Part shown: piece by piece, positions 45,283-56,298 of the stretch | Numbering within the stretch: position 1 is the first letter of the stretch | Layout of the letters: each line of letters starts with the position of its first letter | Source: Hysterangium stoloniferum | Taxonomy: Eukaryota; Basidiomycota; Agaricomycetes; Hysterangiales; Hysterangiaceae | DNA: 64,000 bases | NCBI GenBank assembly: GCA_015178975.1 | Contig: WHVD01000092.1 | Span: 281,611-345,610 of the forward strand | Direction of reading: 5' to 3' | Program-made: the position numbers and the translations under genes | Notes under the pieces: model-generated | Databases searched by the model: none | The model's input: only the letters and a program-made list of their open reading frames with translations | What the model was told of the DNA's origin: nothing

Positions 45283-46465
45283 GCTACAGCAATGGATGAA
45301 TAGTATGAGCCTGGGGCGTCGCGGCGAACAGTTCACTGAGCAAGACAGAGAACAAAATATATTCATCTTCGACGGTCAGCCACCTCGTGAAAAATTGTCC
45401 TGAACCCCTCTTGGATATTGCCGCGGACGCGTCAACTATAGTCATCTTTCTTGCCTTTCTCAGACCTTTTGGAAGATGTAAGCCCCTTGATATGGCAAGG
45501 GAACACGAGGAATACAGTCCTCATTGGGGCGGATAAAAAATTGTTTAAACTAGAAATCGTGTGGTGGGATTATGATAGAATTGAATACGGAAGGCCATTA
45601 TTCAAGCAACAGCCGGCTGGAGTTTAATTCTCGATGCACGACTGTTGACAAACTGGATGTTTCACTGCCAAGGAGAGACAACTTACCATGACCCTTCGAG
45701 TATGGTTGGGATGCCAGGGAGTCCACGAACGGCACATCCTGTGTCACCCCGCTCAGTCATACTGCGGACTGGGCAACGGTCTCACAGTACCCCGGCTTGA
45801 CGGGTTCCTGACCCAGAATTAAACTCTGGCAAGACTTGGCAGACTAATTCAACAGACCATTGATTGAATGAGGTAGGGATAGCTCAGCGTCAATACGTGA
45901 ATACACTCGAAATACTCACGTTTTCGTAGACCCACGAAATTCCTGAGCGTCGATTGTTTTATCCCTGTTATGGTGGTGTTCACTCTATATACAGCAGAGA
46001 GATCACACTGCCAAGGTCCTGACATCTTTGGGTTTTACCTTCATATGGTGTCCCAGTGTCGATCATCTTGACGATCAAATGTTGATACATTTTGGGCGAT
46101 TTGTATGATAAATGTCGATACATCATCATCAAAGTTAGAGTTTAGTGTGGTTTGGCGGCACTATTATAAATAATAACCCGATTGCAATTACTTTACCCAT
46201 TGGCGGGCTTGTGTATTTCATGGAAACCATCTACCACGTGCGTCAGCAATGCGTAGAAGAAGTCACTGCGATCAGAAGCTACTTAAATTCGTGTTATAAC
46301 GGTGCATCGCGCCATCACACCTCATCCTGCTGACGAAACCATTGTCGCCAGAATAGCCAATAACGACCTTGAGTTAACCAAGTTCCTATGCAGCTGTTCG
46401 TGGGTTGCATCCACCAAGTTTATGGTTTCGACATGTTGCTGGCGCTGTATTAAAGATTATCGTGT
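45283..46465 (+). pseudogene. Family A copy 13, divergent subtype
   Basis: A putative first exon reads MNSMSLGRRGEQFTEQDREQ. The exon 2 equivalent carries the same internal deletion as copy 7, and the exon 3 equivalent contains VYFMETIYHVRQQC. A further rearrangement near 46.05-46.16 kb places an inverted stretch (GACGATCAAATGTTGATAC) in exon 3. Not functional. Confidence 0.55.
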
Positions 46466-46975
46466 GAAGCAATTTCAGAGCGCATACAATCACTTCCTAT
46501 TCTTAATGCAGCTCTGTGCGGAGTCCATGACGAAAACTGGATCGATGATACCTTTCAATGTGTAGGGCTCGTGTTTTGCGACTAATAATTCAATATATTG
46601 TAGCACTAGATATATATATCTCACAGGCAATGGTTATTCCCGGACCATTCTTGAACCGAATCGGGATGACTTCATTAGGAATCCTTGAACCAGTCCAAGA
46701 CCACGTGCGGCCTTTACCACTGTCTTTGAAGGGAGTTCCTGTCCTTTTCGGACTGGTACTGGCATACCGAAGTTTTCTTGTCGTCGAGAGTGATGCACGT
46801 GGTATTCTATTTTTCCTGCTCCACTGAAGACTATCCCCGGAGTCTTTACATTAGATGCATTACCCCGGCAAGCATCGTATCTTCTGCCCACTTTGCGACG
46901 ACAATAGCCGATGATCAAGTTGGAAATTCGTATCAACTCACAGCACCGGATTAATTCCCTGAATGACCATCATTC
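46466..46975 (-). repeat. Block F copy 4
   Basis: A 100-codon minus-strand frame (46634-46936) overlaps the ancestral TIKLGY-type frame. It parallels 27.34-27.74 kb, with a 30 bp gain near 46655. Confidence 0.35.
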
Positions 46976-47490
46976 AAACCGAGAAGATAAAGGATGGATT
47001 GGGGGATCAAACTCAAAGCTGAGATGAACGCCCATCGTGTGGGACAGAAGAGGGACTGTCATGGCCAGTCCCAAAGGGGGAGAAACCAGAAAAAGGGTAC
47101 AAATTAGCATTCCCAACTTAGTGAATCTGGACGTACCAGACGAATTCTGCCTGCGATAGGTCAAGCTGAGTGGGTCGCAATCATGGATCTACGTTGTCAT
47201 CGTCGCGCTGAAGTGCCATGTCCACGCATCAAGAGTATGAGCCTAGGGCGAAACATTCCGCTCGGCAAGACAGATAATAATGAAGCTAGGTGTAAGCAAG
47301 TATTACCTGACATGGGATTATGTGTTCAGTTTATTAATACAAATTCTGATGGACACGCCACAATCGAAGATACTCCAAGTTCGAGCCTTACGTACCACAA
47401 TAAAATCTACTGAGAACCCTGGTCTTACCTTACTCTTTGTCTTGTTCAGACATTCTACAAAATTCAAGCCATTTCATGTGACCATTAACC
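46976..47490 (+). repeat. Block D copy 5
   Basis: Two frames, at 47183 and 47280, share the peptide GLCVQFINTNSDGHATIED and its out-of-frame twin. The upstream RGT...VEW region is broken. Confidence 0.35.
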
Positions 47491-47966
47491 TGACCAGACT
47501 ATCATTGACCCGGGTTTCTTCTCATTGAAAGTTTTGATAAACCTAAACAGGAAGTGCGCAATCTCGCCGGATAAAGTCTGAGGTTGACAGCGCCAACTTG
47601 AATGCAGGACCCAGTGGCATTTATATTATCCTTGGCAATGCCACTTCTGGGAGTTAGAGAAGCCGCATTGTAACTCTGACGCTCAATAATGCCAGAAACA
47701 ATATACTATGGGTAACAATTGACTAAACTATTATTAAATCCTGTGTAGCCTTCTGCAGAAGGTGTAAGAAAGTCATAAGGTAACTTAGTGCACTGGAGAC
47801 TTTATGGAAGGTGAGGGGATGTTATTTACAAAGGCAGGGGTGACAGGCTGTGAATCCTGTGTAAGGGCGGCCACAAGGATGTACCTTGGTAGAATTAACT
47901 CTCCAACTGACTGCGGCATAAAAGCTCAGCACCCCTTTCGAGTGTAAGTACAACTGCTACCCACCA

Positions 47967-48115
47967 ATGTCTACTGTCACTGAGATGACTCTGGGGAATC
48001 ACGATTTGGCAACGGCTGAGTCCTACATTGAAGACGTTGAGGAACTACCATCCTTAGTTTCCCCAGATATCTTGAGCTCAGAGCAACAGGACCAGATCAT
48101 TAGGACGGGGATGAG
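47967..48115 (+). pseudogene. Family A copy 14, exon 1 cut by LTR insertion
   Basis: The leader (47491-47966) and the first 50 codons of exon 1 (MSTVTEMTLGNHDLATAES ...) are intact. After GGGATGAG the sequence becomes retrotransposon LTR. The rest of the gene is not found on the far side of the element, where a 3' flank follows directly, so exons 2-5 were deleted. Confidence 0.75.
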
Positions 48116-48710
48116 TGTAACGGGAGCAGACATGGTGGTGGACAATGAATCGGGCAGATAACCGCCTGTTAAGTGCCATGTCGGGAACTTATTCCGGAAC
48201 TATCGGAAAGTCACCAGGAAGTCGGAAACTAGTGGATAGGGTCAGGACATTGGCTTCAGCTTATGTGCTGCGCCTCTATGCAAACACTCAAAGTCCTTAA
48301 TTTCGGAAGTAAGGCTTACGATGGAAGATACAGATATTCAAAGTTCCGAAGAGTTCCGAATATCGAGCATACAGAAAGACGGGAGGAGGAATAAGAAACT
48401 AAGTCAATATCAGATCTAAGGTAAAGTACAAATTCGCGGAAACTAATATAAGTCTACTCGTTATTGTACTACAAACTAAGACCATAATAAGACGGAAATG
48501 GAAGTGTTCTTAAAACGGAAATACAATAAGACATATTAGGGAGACAATATTTCGAAACGGGAATATAACAAACAAACGAGTGAATACTTGTCAACGGACA
48601 AATTACCAAATGTGGAACAAGAGAAGAATGCGGATGATACGGTAACTATGATGTTCCGTAGTCGGAGATCGGAAGTCAGATATTGAAACATCCGGGAACG
48701 GGTCGTAACA
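48116..48710 (+). repeat. 5' LTR of the gypsy element (595 bp)
   Basis: It begins TGTAACGGGAGCAG and ends GGTCGTAACA, a TG...CA structure. It shares TTGGCTTCAGCTTAT and GCTGCGCC with the solo LTRs at 38.8 and 55.2 kb. The five bases before it (ATGAG) are the expected left target duplication; the right one is lost with the 3' end. Confidence 0.7.
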
Positions 48711-48835
48711 CCGCCCTAGTCTTAGATGGTAAGGGGTAAAGAGAAGACACTGGAAGTTTTCGATCATTAGAGGGTTTCAGACTTATAAGAAGTTGTCAGG
48801 GAATGTAGCTTAGGAGGGTTAGCTTAAATAGGTGA

Positions 48836-48864
48836 ACCCCCCATTAGTTAGGGGGGTCTTTTTT
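48836..48864 (+). terminator. GC hairpin followed by T-tract in the gypsy leader
   Basis: ACCCCCC pairs with GGGGGGT across an 8 nt loop and is followed by C and TTTTTT. The shape is like an intrinsic terminator. In a fungal element it more likely acts as RNA structure in the untranslated leader (pausing, packaging or priming). Its role is inference. Confidence 0.35.
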
Positions 48865-49161
48865 CGAATTGGAGCCTATTCCTACTCTGTGCGTTCCGCT
48901 TTGTAAAGAGCTCCACTGAAGGATTATGCTATCTTTAAAGCTGAACCTTACACTTTTTGAGTACTTTGTCTCCAACTTCATATTCTTTTATATTCTATAC
49001 TAGCGGACTGATCACCCACTAGGTAAAAAAAACGTGTGCACGCAATACATCTACACAACTATATTCTCGCCACAATGTCCGAAATTTATCAACCTATCAC
49101 TCGTCAAGGCACTGTTTGAAGTGCAATTCCCGTGTGGAGCAAGAGAATCGCTTGATGACGG

Positions 49162-51205
49162 GTGGCTAGTGATGATTTGAATAGTTTCGATACTGAAACG
49201 GTGAGTATTACCTCTTCACCTTTGAATGCCACAGGCCCCGAACCAATCTACACTGCACATGCAGAAAGAGAGGGGAGGATGGACTGTGATGCCGAGATGG
49301 AGGAGGTATCGCAAATTGCCTCGGATTCCTTGATGGCCACTTCCAGTGGAAACAATCAAGTTCCTATTAGTGAAGCCTCGAATGAATCTAGTGAGAGTGA
49401 AAAGGTCAACACAACATTTCCCTGTCCTAGCAAGTATCTCAGAACTCAGGTCGCCCTCCAAAACTGGACGGGTCAGTACGGGTTGGTGTACCCTGAAGAG
49501 CTGGTGGCACCTCGAAAGACCTTCCGAAGGAGGTTCCAAAAGGGGAAACCTCTCATTCACCCAGAAGCACTCTTTTTTCCAGAGTGGTTTGAAGGAGAGA
49601 GCAGTGGCGATACAAGGAAGGAAGGATTGTACAAAGAGACGGCAACTCGAGCACCACCAGGGTGCTAAGTTTAAATGGTCCGATTGTTCGGAATCTGATG
49701 ACGATCAGTTAGGGCCGTTCCCAGAAACATGGATGTTACCCTACAAGCTGAGAACTGGAGGGATTAGAGGGCTGGAAAGCTCTGGAATATTTTCCTAGTC
49801 ATCCATAAATCTTAGTGCCATTGTCATTGAGGTAGAGGAAAACGCACCTGTACCAAATGAACCCTCATCTTCTAGGTTAGAGCCTGCAAATGCAGATGGA
49901 TCTAAACAGATGTTGGCAATGCACACCAGCAAAGGGAAGGAAAGAATGGAAGGCGAGCATCCCTCGAAGAACCTGCACAAAGGAAGCGAAACACAGAATA
50001 GTCAGCCGCAGAAAGAGCAGAAGCCCAAGAAAGTAACTAGCCGTTATGTACGGGAGCCTTCACAAGTGCCGGAGGGCGGGTACTTTGCAGTAGGAGGGCA
50101 AGGGAAATTTGGACCACCATCCCATTCAAGTAGCTCATCGTCTAGTGATGGAGACGATGAGTCATCAGATAGCACATCAACTGAGTCAGACTCATCAGCC
50201 AGCGAATGTAGCACCGACTCCCCTGAGTCTGGATCAGGATCGGAAGGTGCTCCCCTAAGTCACTCTGAAACCAGAAGGAAGCATAGAAAGAAACACTCAC
50301 CTAGCTCTCAGCGCATAAGACAGGTCAAACGCAAATGGTCCAAGGCTGAAGCGAAGCGAACCAAAAAGCTGCTTGCTGGAGTTAAGACTAAGCAAGCTGT
50401 GATCTATACAGGCACTGCTGAACTTGACATTCTCGAAGCATTTATATATGCCTATGATCTCTGGGCAGAGATCAATGGGTTAGATCGCAAGTGGGTGGTG
50501 AAATTGATCATATACTTCCTTGATGGAAAGGCAAGCTCCTTCTATATGAAGCATGTAGCATTGAGCAAACGGAAGTGGACCTTGAAGGCTGTCTATGATG
50601 GCCTATTCAATTATTGCTTTCCTGCCGATTATAAGGTGCATCTGCGAAAGCAACTAACATCCGCCAGGCAGGGTAGAAAGTGTTTTCGTGATTTTGCGCG
50701 AGATGTCGAAAATAACGCTAGAAGGTTTCCTGATATCCACGAGCGACAACTCAAGCAAATTGTCTGGGATGGGGCATATGACTATATTAAAGAAAAATGG
50801 TTAGATAATGGGCTCAATCCTGACAATACATCATGGAAGAAACTTATCAAAACTGCTACCTGGTTTGAGGCTGCACAAGAATTTCAGCTGGCAGAAAAAG
50901 GGAGGAGGGAAAACACAGCATCCAGATCACCTTGGATATGGGCCCCAAAGAAAGACTTAGTGAGTCAGACAGGGCAGAAGATGGATACCCAAGGGGTGAA
51001 AAATTACCACTCCAAGCCATCTGGACCGAGAGGTACCACTCTCAAACCACGTCCTAAATTAAGTCGGAGTGAGATGAATCAACTTCGAGCAGAGGGGCGG
51101 TGTTTTTCATGCAAGAATGAGGGTCACAAATCCTGCATCTGTCCCCGCAGGAAGTTCATGTCGGCACCAAAAAAAGGGGTAACGGTGTCTGCTGGATCTG
51201 TCTGA
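49162..51205 (+). pseudogene. gag: gypsy gag, degenerate
   Basis: A retroviral-type capsid/nucleocapsid protein. The N-terminal part (49162-49668) begins without an ATG, and a frameshift near 49640 moves the reading to the frame used downstream. A TAG follows at 49796. From 49910 a 431-codon frame is open: a Ser/Asp/Glu-rich low-complexity region, a basic region (RRKHRKKHSPSSQRIRQVKR), the gag capsid-like domain (AFIYAYDLWAEINGLDRKW ... LRKQLTSARQGRKCFRDF) and a C-x2-C-x4-H-x4-C zinc knuckle (CFSCKNEGHKSCIC) near its end. The knuckle would bind genomic RNA. Confidence 0.8.
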
Positions 51206-51223
51206 ATAAAACGACTTATCAAT

Positions 51224-52191
51224 TTGGAAGGAAAGAAGGAACGGGCAGAGTTACAACTAAATATGGCATCATTCGTGCTTAACGATGAAGAGACACAACA
51301 GGAGTTCAATAACTTACACAATCAAATTTATGCCACCTGGCTCCAGAGATCGATCACTGAATATTTTGGGCCTGATACTGCCATAGCTGAGGCTCAAAAT
51401 CCACTGACATGGTTTGAGGTGTCCTATTCAGTTGAAGACTTCAGGGTGAGAGACAACGTCATACCTGGGGATCCTCTTCAAATTAGCAAAATTATATGTC
51501 GGGAACCAGATTTACTGTTGCTCAAAGCATCGCGAATGACCCTGAATGGTTAGGGAAAAAGCTCACCAATGACTGTGCAGACCATGTTACAGTGGCGAGG
51601 ATTATACAACAGCATTGTTGTACACATTTTTCGCAACTTGAGTCTATGGCAGCGGGAATGCGACACACAGAACGATTTCAGGTCTCGTTCGATGGTACAC
51701 ATTGGGTGTATGAAATTGTGGATCTTTTACAACCCCACTTATATATGGCGATTACGAAACAAGCCCTGTTCAGTGGTGACTGGGAAATTGCGCAAGTAGT
51801 TAGCAATGCTATCCCAATGGCAGGAGGGACTACCCAATGGGAGCCAATAGAGGATGAGGACCCACCGGGAATGGACGGAAATAGTTCAGCACAGTATCTT
51901 CTCGAAGCCCTGAAGGAGTACTTTCCACCTGAAGAAGCACTGCAGGAGGGAATTAATCCTGAAGCCTGGTTTAGGGTACATACAGAAGAATTGGGACTTC
52001 GGATATGGGACGAGACCCACACGGACATACCTCTGTTTATGCCATGGTTGGTGTTCAGGCTGAATGAGAGCATGGATGATAAAATAGAGGCCATCTACGA
52101 GGAGCACATACCTGGTTTTTCTGAAGATATGCCAGCGTTTCGAAGGTATTGTCAAGGGGCGATGTGCAATCTTCTGGATCTCCATTTCTGA
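51224..52191 (+). CDS. gypsy linker ORF between gag and pol, two overlapping frames
   Basis: Two frames (51224-51553 and 51496-52191) join if one frameshift near 51500 is assumed. The product would be about 320 aa, acidic, with no enzyme motif. It contains an internal repeat: ITEYFGPDTAIAEAQNPLTW in the first half corresponds to LKEYFPPEEALQEGINPEAW in the second, each followed by a region with a P/D-rich end. Its position between the nucleocapsid knuckle and protease suggests an accessory or linker domain of the polyprotein. I do not know a name for it. Confidence 0.5.
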
Positions 52192-52311
52192 GTCTACTAT
52201 AAGACAAGTGTTTTTAACAATGTAAATGGAGTGGAGCGGCAGTGATTTCGAGTTTCCTTTACTGCAGGGTTATATGAGATTCACAATCGTGAATTATGGA
52301 AAAGATATACT

Positions 52312-55248
52312 GTGACGACCGACCATTTACAACATGAGGGGTGGACCGTACCTGATATATTGACTCGGGCAGTATCCCAGGAGGAGTGGTCGGAACCCAT
52401 TGTTTTCGCAAATGCTGCCCATGTCACCAGGGGGAAAACATTAGGACCTAAAAGGAGTCAATTAAAAAATGGAGGTATTGAGACAGTCGAGCATACTTCA
52501 ATGCAGCCCAAGGATTTTACTCAGTGGCTGCCTAAACCAGTAATCATTGAAGCATTCATAAATGGACAACCTGTGAAACCCCTAATGGATAGTGGGTCAC
52601 TCGCAGATTTTATGTCCACGACATTGGTCGATCAGCTAGGAGTTACTAAGAATCCACTGCTCAAACCACTCACTGTGCAATTGGCTATTCATGGGTCGAG
52701 ATTGAAAATCAATTATTCGGCGACTGCTCAGTTTGTATACCAGAACATAAATTGTTCACATCATTTTGATGTCGCCAATCTCGATTCCTATGATTTGATT
52801 TTAGGGACCCCATTTATTTTTCAACATAGAGTGATGCTAGGCTTGAATCCTACAAGAGTTAACATTGGGTCTAGCCAGCCACTACCAATGGAAGGAGACA
52901 CCATCGAGACACTGCGGTCCTCCGTTGCTGAAGTTTTCGAGGATGAGCTTGACAGTTTAAAGGCTGAATTGCGAGCTGAAGCAGCAGACTTAGACCCAGA
53001 CACTGCACTGACGGGGCTGCCTCCACTATGGGCAGTGAATCATACCATTCCAATAATCGATGAGGGTAAAATCTATTCATGGCGGCCTTCCAAGTGTCCA
53101 GAAGCAATGAGGGCTCTATGGCAGGAAAAGAAAACAGCATACCTGAGGAATGGGAGATGGCGGGTAGCCACGGGTACGAACACATGTCCTATGCTCATCA
53201 TTCCTAAACCTCCAAAAGCTGATGGAAAGCTGCGGATTCGCACGGTAGTGGATAAATGTGAGCAGAATGCTAACACGTATAAGCTGGCTACACCCTTGCC
53301 GGATATTGAAGCCATTCTAAGGAACATTGTGCGGCATAAGTATTGGAGTCTAATAGATGGAAAGGATGCATACGAGCAGATACGAGTGGTGCCAGAGCAT
53401 GTCCATCAGACATTGTTTACCTCTCCAGATGGCACTATGGAGAGCTTAACATTACAGATTGGCGATTGCAATGGGCTGTCCACATACCAGATGTTGATGA
53501 ACCACCTCTTTGCTCCTTACATTGGCGTTTTCATGGATGTCTATCTGGATGATATAGTTGTATATTCAGATTCCATTGGCGATCATGTGAAGCATTTACG
53601 TACTGTGTTTAAGGTGCTCCGTCAAGAGAAGCTATACCTGGCTGTCGACAAAATGCATTTATTTGCTCCCAAATTGCGAGTGCTAGGACATGTGGTCAAT
53701 GATAAAGGGATAAAAATGGACCCCCATAAGGTGGACTCAGTCGCGAACTGGAAAATTCCAATGAACAAGTTACTGTTGGCTGGGTTTTTGGGGGCAGTAG
53801 GATACCTTGCGAACAACTGTGAAGGGGTAAGAATCCTGATGGCCATCCTGGCTAATCAGACAGGGGTAAACAGGCCATGGAGGTGGGGAGCAACTGAGCA
53901 ACAGGCCTTCGAAGAAGTTAAGCGGATTGTTCAGTCTCATCGTGACAAGTATCGCATTGCATTAGATTACTCACCAGGCCATTCCACTATTAATTTGGTA
54001 ACTGACGCTTCCTTAACAGGAGCGAGTGGCATCCTCAGCCAAGGGGATGTCTTTCAAAAAGTGGCTGTGGTGTCCTTTTGGTCCGGGAAATTCAACTCGG
54101 CTCAACAGAACTATCCTGTGCATGAACAGGAGCTCTTAGCCATTGTGGAATCATTGAAACGGTTTCGGCCACAGCTGTTGGGGGTAAAATTTCAGATTTG
54201 TACCGACCATAAGGGCATAGAATATATACTTACACAGCGAAGTTTGTCCCCAAGGCAGACAAGGTGGCTGGACCTGCTCAATGAATTCGATTTCGAGATC
54301 CAGTACATCCCTGGCCAGGTGAATACGTTTGCTGATGCGCTGTCCCGCATTTACAGCGATGAACCACTTGGAACTGTTCGGGTGGAAACAGAATATGTAA
54401 GTGAGACCCCTGAGGTGGACGAGGAGGAGAGAGGAGTACCTTACAGGCCACAACGAGGCTGCCGCAACAGCATGTTGACACCACTGTATACAGGGTTAGC
54501 AGCAGCGGTGTTAACAGATGCAACCAGACGGTCCAGCAGGCTGGCCACATGCTCACGCCCATCATATGCAACTCTTGCAGGGTTGAAGACTCAGAGCAAG
54601 AGGCATACGGGACAACCACAAAAAGGGGTGGCCAATGCAGATACAGAATGGGGTGCAGCCTCTAGTGTGCAAGAAGGGCCTGATCAGTCAGGCAACAATA
54701 GTCGTCAGGATGACAGAGAATACACCTCACAATTGGCAATGGAGGGCGAGTTACCGGGGATTCAGACAGACACACATCCTGAGTTTCCGCTAGCAAGGAT
54801 AATCTCAGAGGGTCACCCAGGCATCCACATCCCGGATGCACTTCAACAACAGTATGGATCGGATGACTTCTTCGCGAAGATATGGGCAGCACCCTTGGAG
54901 TATAAGGGGTTTACATTACAGGAGGGCCTCTTGTTTCTGAAGTTAGAGAAGGTCAACTTACTGTGTATCCCAGATATTATGGTAGGAAATCGATGGGTGT
55001 GGGAAATAATTATCTCGCACGCTCACTCGATCCTGGCACACTTAGGGGCAAGGAAAACTGCCACATACCTACGATCTAACGTATGGTGGTTGTCTTTAAC
55101 CAAGGATGTTGAGTTGTTTTGCAGGTCTTGCAGTGTGTGCGCGACGTCGAAATCAGATACTCAGAAGCCACAGGGACATCTTCGTTCATTGGAGGTGCCC
55201 TCACAACCATGGCAGGCAATTGGAGTCGACTTTGTGGGACTATGTTAA
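52312..55248 (+). CDS. pol: gypsy pol: protease, RT, RNase H, integrase N-terminus
   Basis: A 978-codon open frame. It is also open for about 20 codons upstream, so the first codon is nominal. Aspartic protease: DSG at residues 93-95. Reverse transcriptase: ~280-500, with IIPKPPKADGKLRIRTVVD and the catalytic YLDD at 411-414. RNase H: ~560-680, with TDAS at 564, HEQELLA and TDHKGIEYI, ending ADALSR at 674-679. Integrase zinc finger: HAHSILAH ... CRSCSVC near 930-960, then the first catalytic Asp in GVDFVG. The frame then runs into an inserted LTR and stops. It acts in the cytoplasmic virus-like particle, with integration in the nucleus. This part shows no damage, so the element is fairly young. 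Confidence 0.9.
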   Translation: MTTDHLQHEGWTVPDILTRAVSQEEWSEPIVFANAAHVTRGKTLGPKRSQLKNGGIETVEHTSMQPKDFTQWLPKPVIIEAFINGQPVKPLMDSGSLADFMSTTLVDQLGVTKNPLLKPLTVQLAIHGSRLKINYSATAQFVYQNINCSHHFDVANLDSYDLILGTPFIFQHRVMLGLNPTRVNIGSSQPLPMEGDTIETLRSSVAEVFEDELDSLKAELRAEAADLDPDTALTGLPPLWAVNHTIPIIDEGKIYSWRPSKCPEAMRALWQEKKTAYLRNGRWRVATGTNTCPMLIIPKPPKADGKLRIRTVVDKCEQNANTYKLATPLPDIEAILRNIVRHKYWSLIDGKDAYEQIRVVPEHVHQTLFTSPDGTMESLTLQIGDCNGLSTYQMLMNHLFAPYIGVFMDVYLDDIVVYSDSIGDHVKHLRTVFKVLRQEKLYLAVDKMHLFAPKLRVLGHVVNDKGIKMDPHKVDSVANWKIPMNKLLLAGFLGAVGYLANNCEGVRILMAILANQTGVNRPWRWGATEQQAFEEVKRIVQSHRDKYRIALDYSPGHSTINLVTDASLTGASGILSQGDVFQKVAVVSFWSGKFNSAQQNYPVHEQELLAIVESLKRFRPQLLGVKFQICTDHKGIEYILTQRSLSPRQTRWLDLLNEFDFEIQYIPGQVNTFADALSRIYSDEPLGTVRVETEYVSETPEVDEEERGVPYRPQRGCRNSMLTPLYTGLAAAVLTDATRRSSRLATCSRPSYATLAGLKTQSKRHTGQPQKGVANADTEWGAASSVQEGPDQSGNNSRQDDREYTSQLAMEGELPGIQTDTHPEFPLARIISEGHPGIHIPDALQQQYGSDDFFAKIWAAPLEYKGFTLQEGLLFLKLEKVNLLCIPDIMVGNRWVWEIIISHAHSILAHLGARKTATYLRSNVWWLSLTKDVELFCRSCSVCATSKSDTQKPQGHLRSLEVPSQPWQAIGVDFVGLC

Positions 55249-56296
55249 GTTCCCGAACAAAGCTCCACGGATAGTTCCGCGGAGGTTCCCGGTAACTATT
55301 CCGAACACACACTTGCTTCCGGGAAATAGTCCCACGGAGTCCCCGGGCAATAGGTCCCGGGAAAGTTCCAGGGATTATTAGTACAAGGAACGGTGATATC
55401 AGAATAATTACCAGAAAGTCTGGTGATACGACTGAGATGGACTTGGCTTCAGCTTATAGGCTGCCCCCTCGTACACTCATTCGGGTGTCCATATTTCGAG
55501 CTGACAGAATGCATACAGGAAGGTATAGATTCCGGAGTTCCCGTGGGAGTTCCGGGAATCGAGTGTGCAGACAGACAAGAGGACTAGAGACTGTTCAAGG
55601 ATCAAACTTGTTTGGGGGAAAACTAGTTCGAGATTGAAACTGGATTCTAAGTACATGAATATAGCGGACTTATATAGACTGTGAAATGTAATAATACCAA
55701 ATCCGGTATTAATGAGAGGCAGAACTATTAAACATAAAACGAAACAAGTAAATACTAAACTGGGAATAGGGACGGAACGGAACGGGAGCGGAGAACGAAT
55801 CATGACAGATCATTTAACCATAACTGGAGCGGGGCTCAGTTAGAGGGGTTCTGGAAGTCCGGTCGGAGTCCGGTGACTTGGTGCACAAGATAGTGTCAGG
55901 TATAGACAGGCTTGATGTGCAGGAGGTCCGGTGGAGTCCGGTGGGTTTTCCGATGACTGGTGTGTGAGATGCAGAGACAGATAACAGGAGTGGGGTTCTA
56001 TGCTCTGTTAGAGGGGTTCCAGGAGTCCGGTCGGAGTCCGGTGACTGGTACATAAGACACAGAGTGTCGGGTGTATGTAGGGTGGAGTCCGGAGTCCGGG
56101 GAGTCCGAGGACTGGTGTATGAGACATAGAGGGTTTAGGTGCAGACAGGTGGGGTGCGTACAGAGAGTCAGGCATAAACAAGTTGACATGTGGGCTCCCG
56201 TGGGAACTCCAGTTGTTACTATACAATATAGAGGGTCAGGAGCATGTAGGACGGGTCCGGGGGCCCGGAGGCCGGCGGGTTTTCCGGTTCCTGACA
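55243..56296. mobile_element. Solo LTR inserted in the integrase of the gypsy element
   Basis: It begins TGTTAAGTTCCCG and ends GGTTCCTGACA. The flanks GACTA and GACCA form a 5 bp target duplication with one difference. Length is 1054 bp. It shares GACTTGGCTTCAGCTTATAG, the TTATATAGAC box and the ACATAAAACG region with the 38.8 kb solo LTR. It contains direct repeats of AGTCCGGTCGGAGTCCGGTG (55856-56042). Confidence 0.8.
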
Positions 56297-56298
56297 GA

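Noticed and set aside
51678-52094. A 138-codon minus-strand frame within the gypsy element
   Set aside because: It is a shadow of the plus-strand linker ORF, which has the internal protein repeat and fits the element's order.
55900-56230. Short frames inside the LTR at 55.2-56.3 kb
   Set aside because: They follow direct repeats of AGTCCGGTCGGAGTCCGG and have no coding character; the TG...CA ends and target duplication define this as an LTR.
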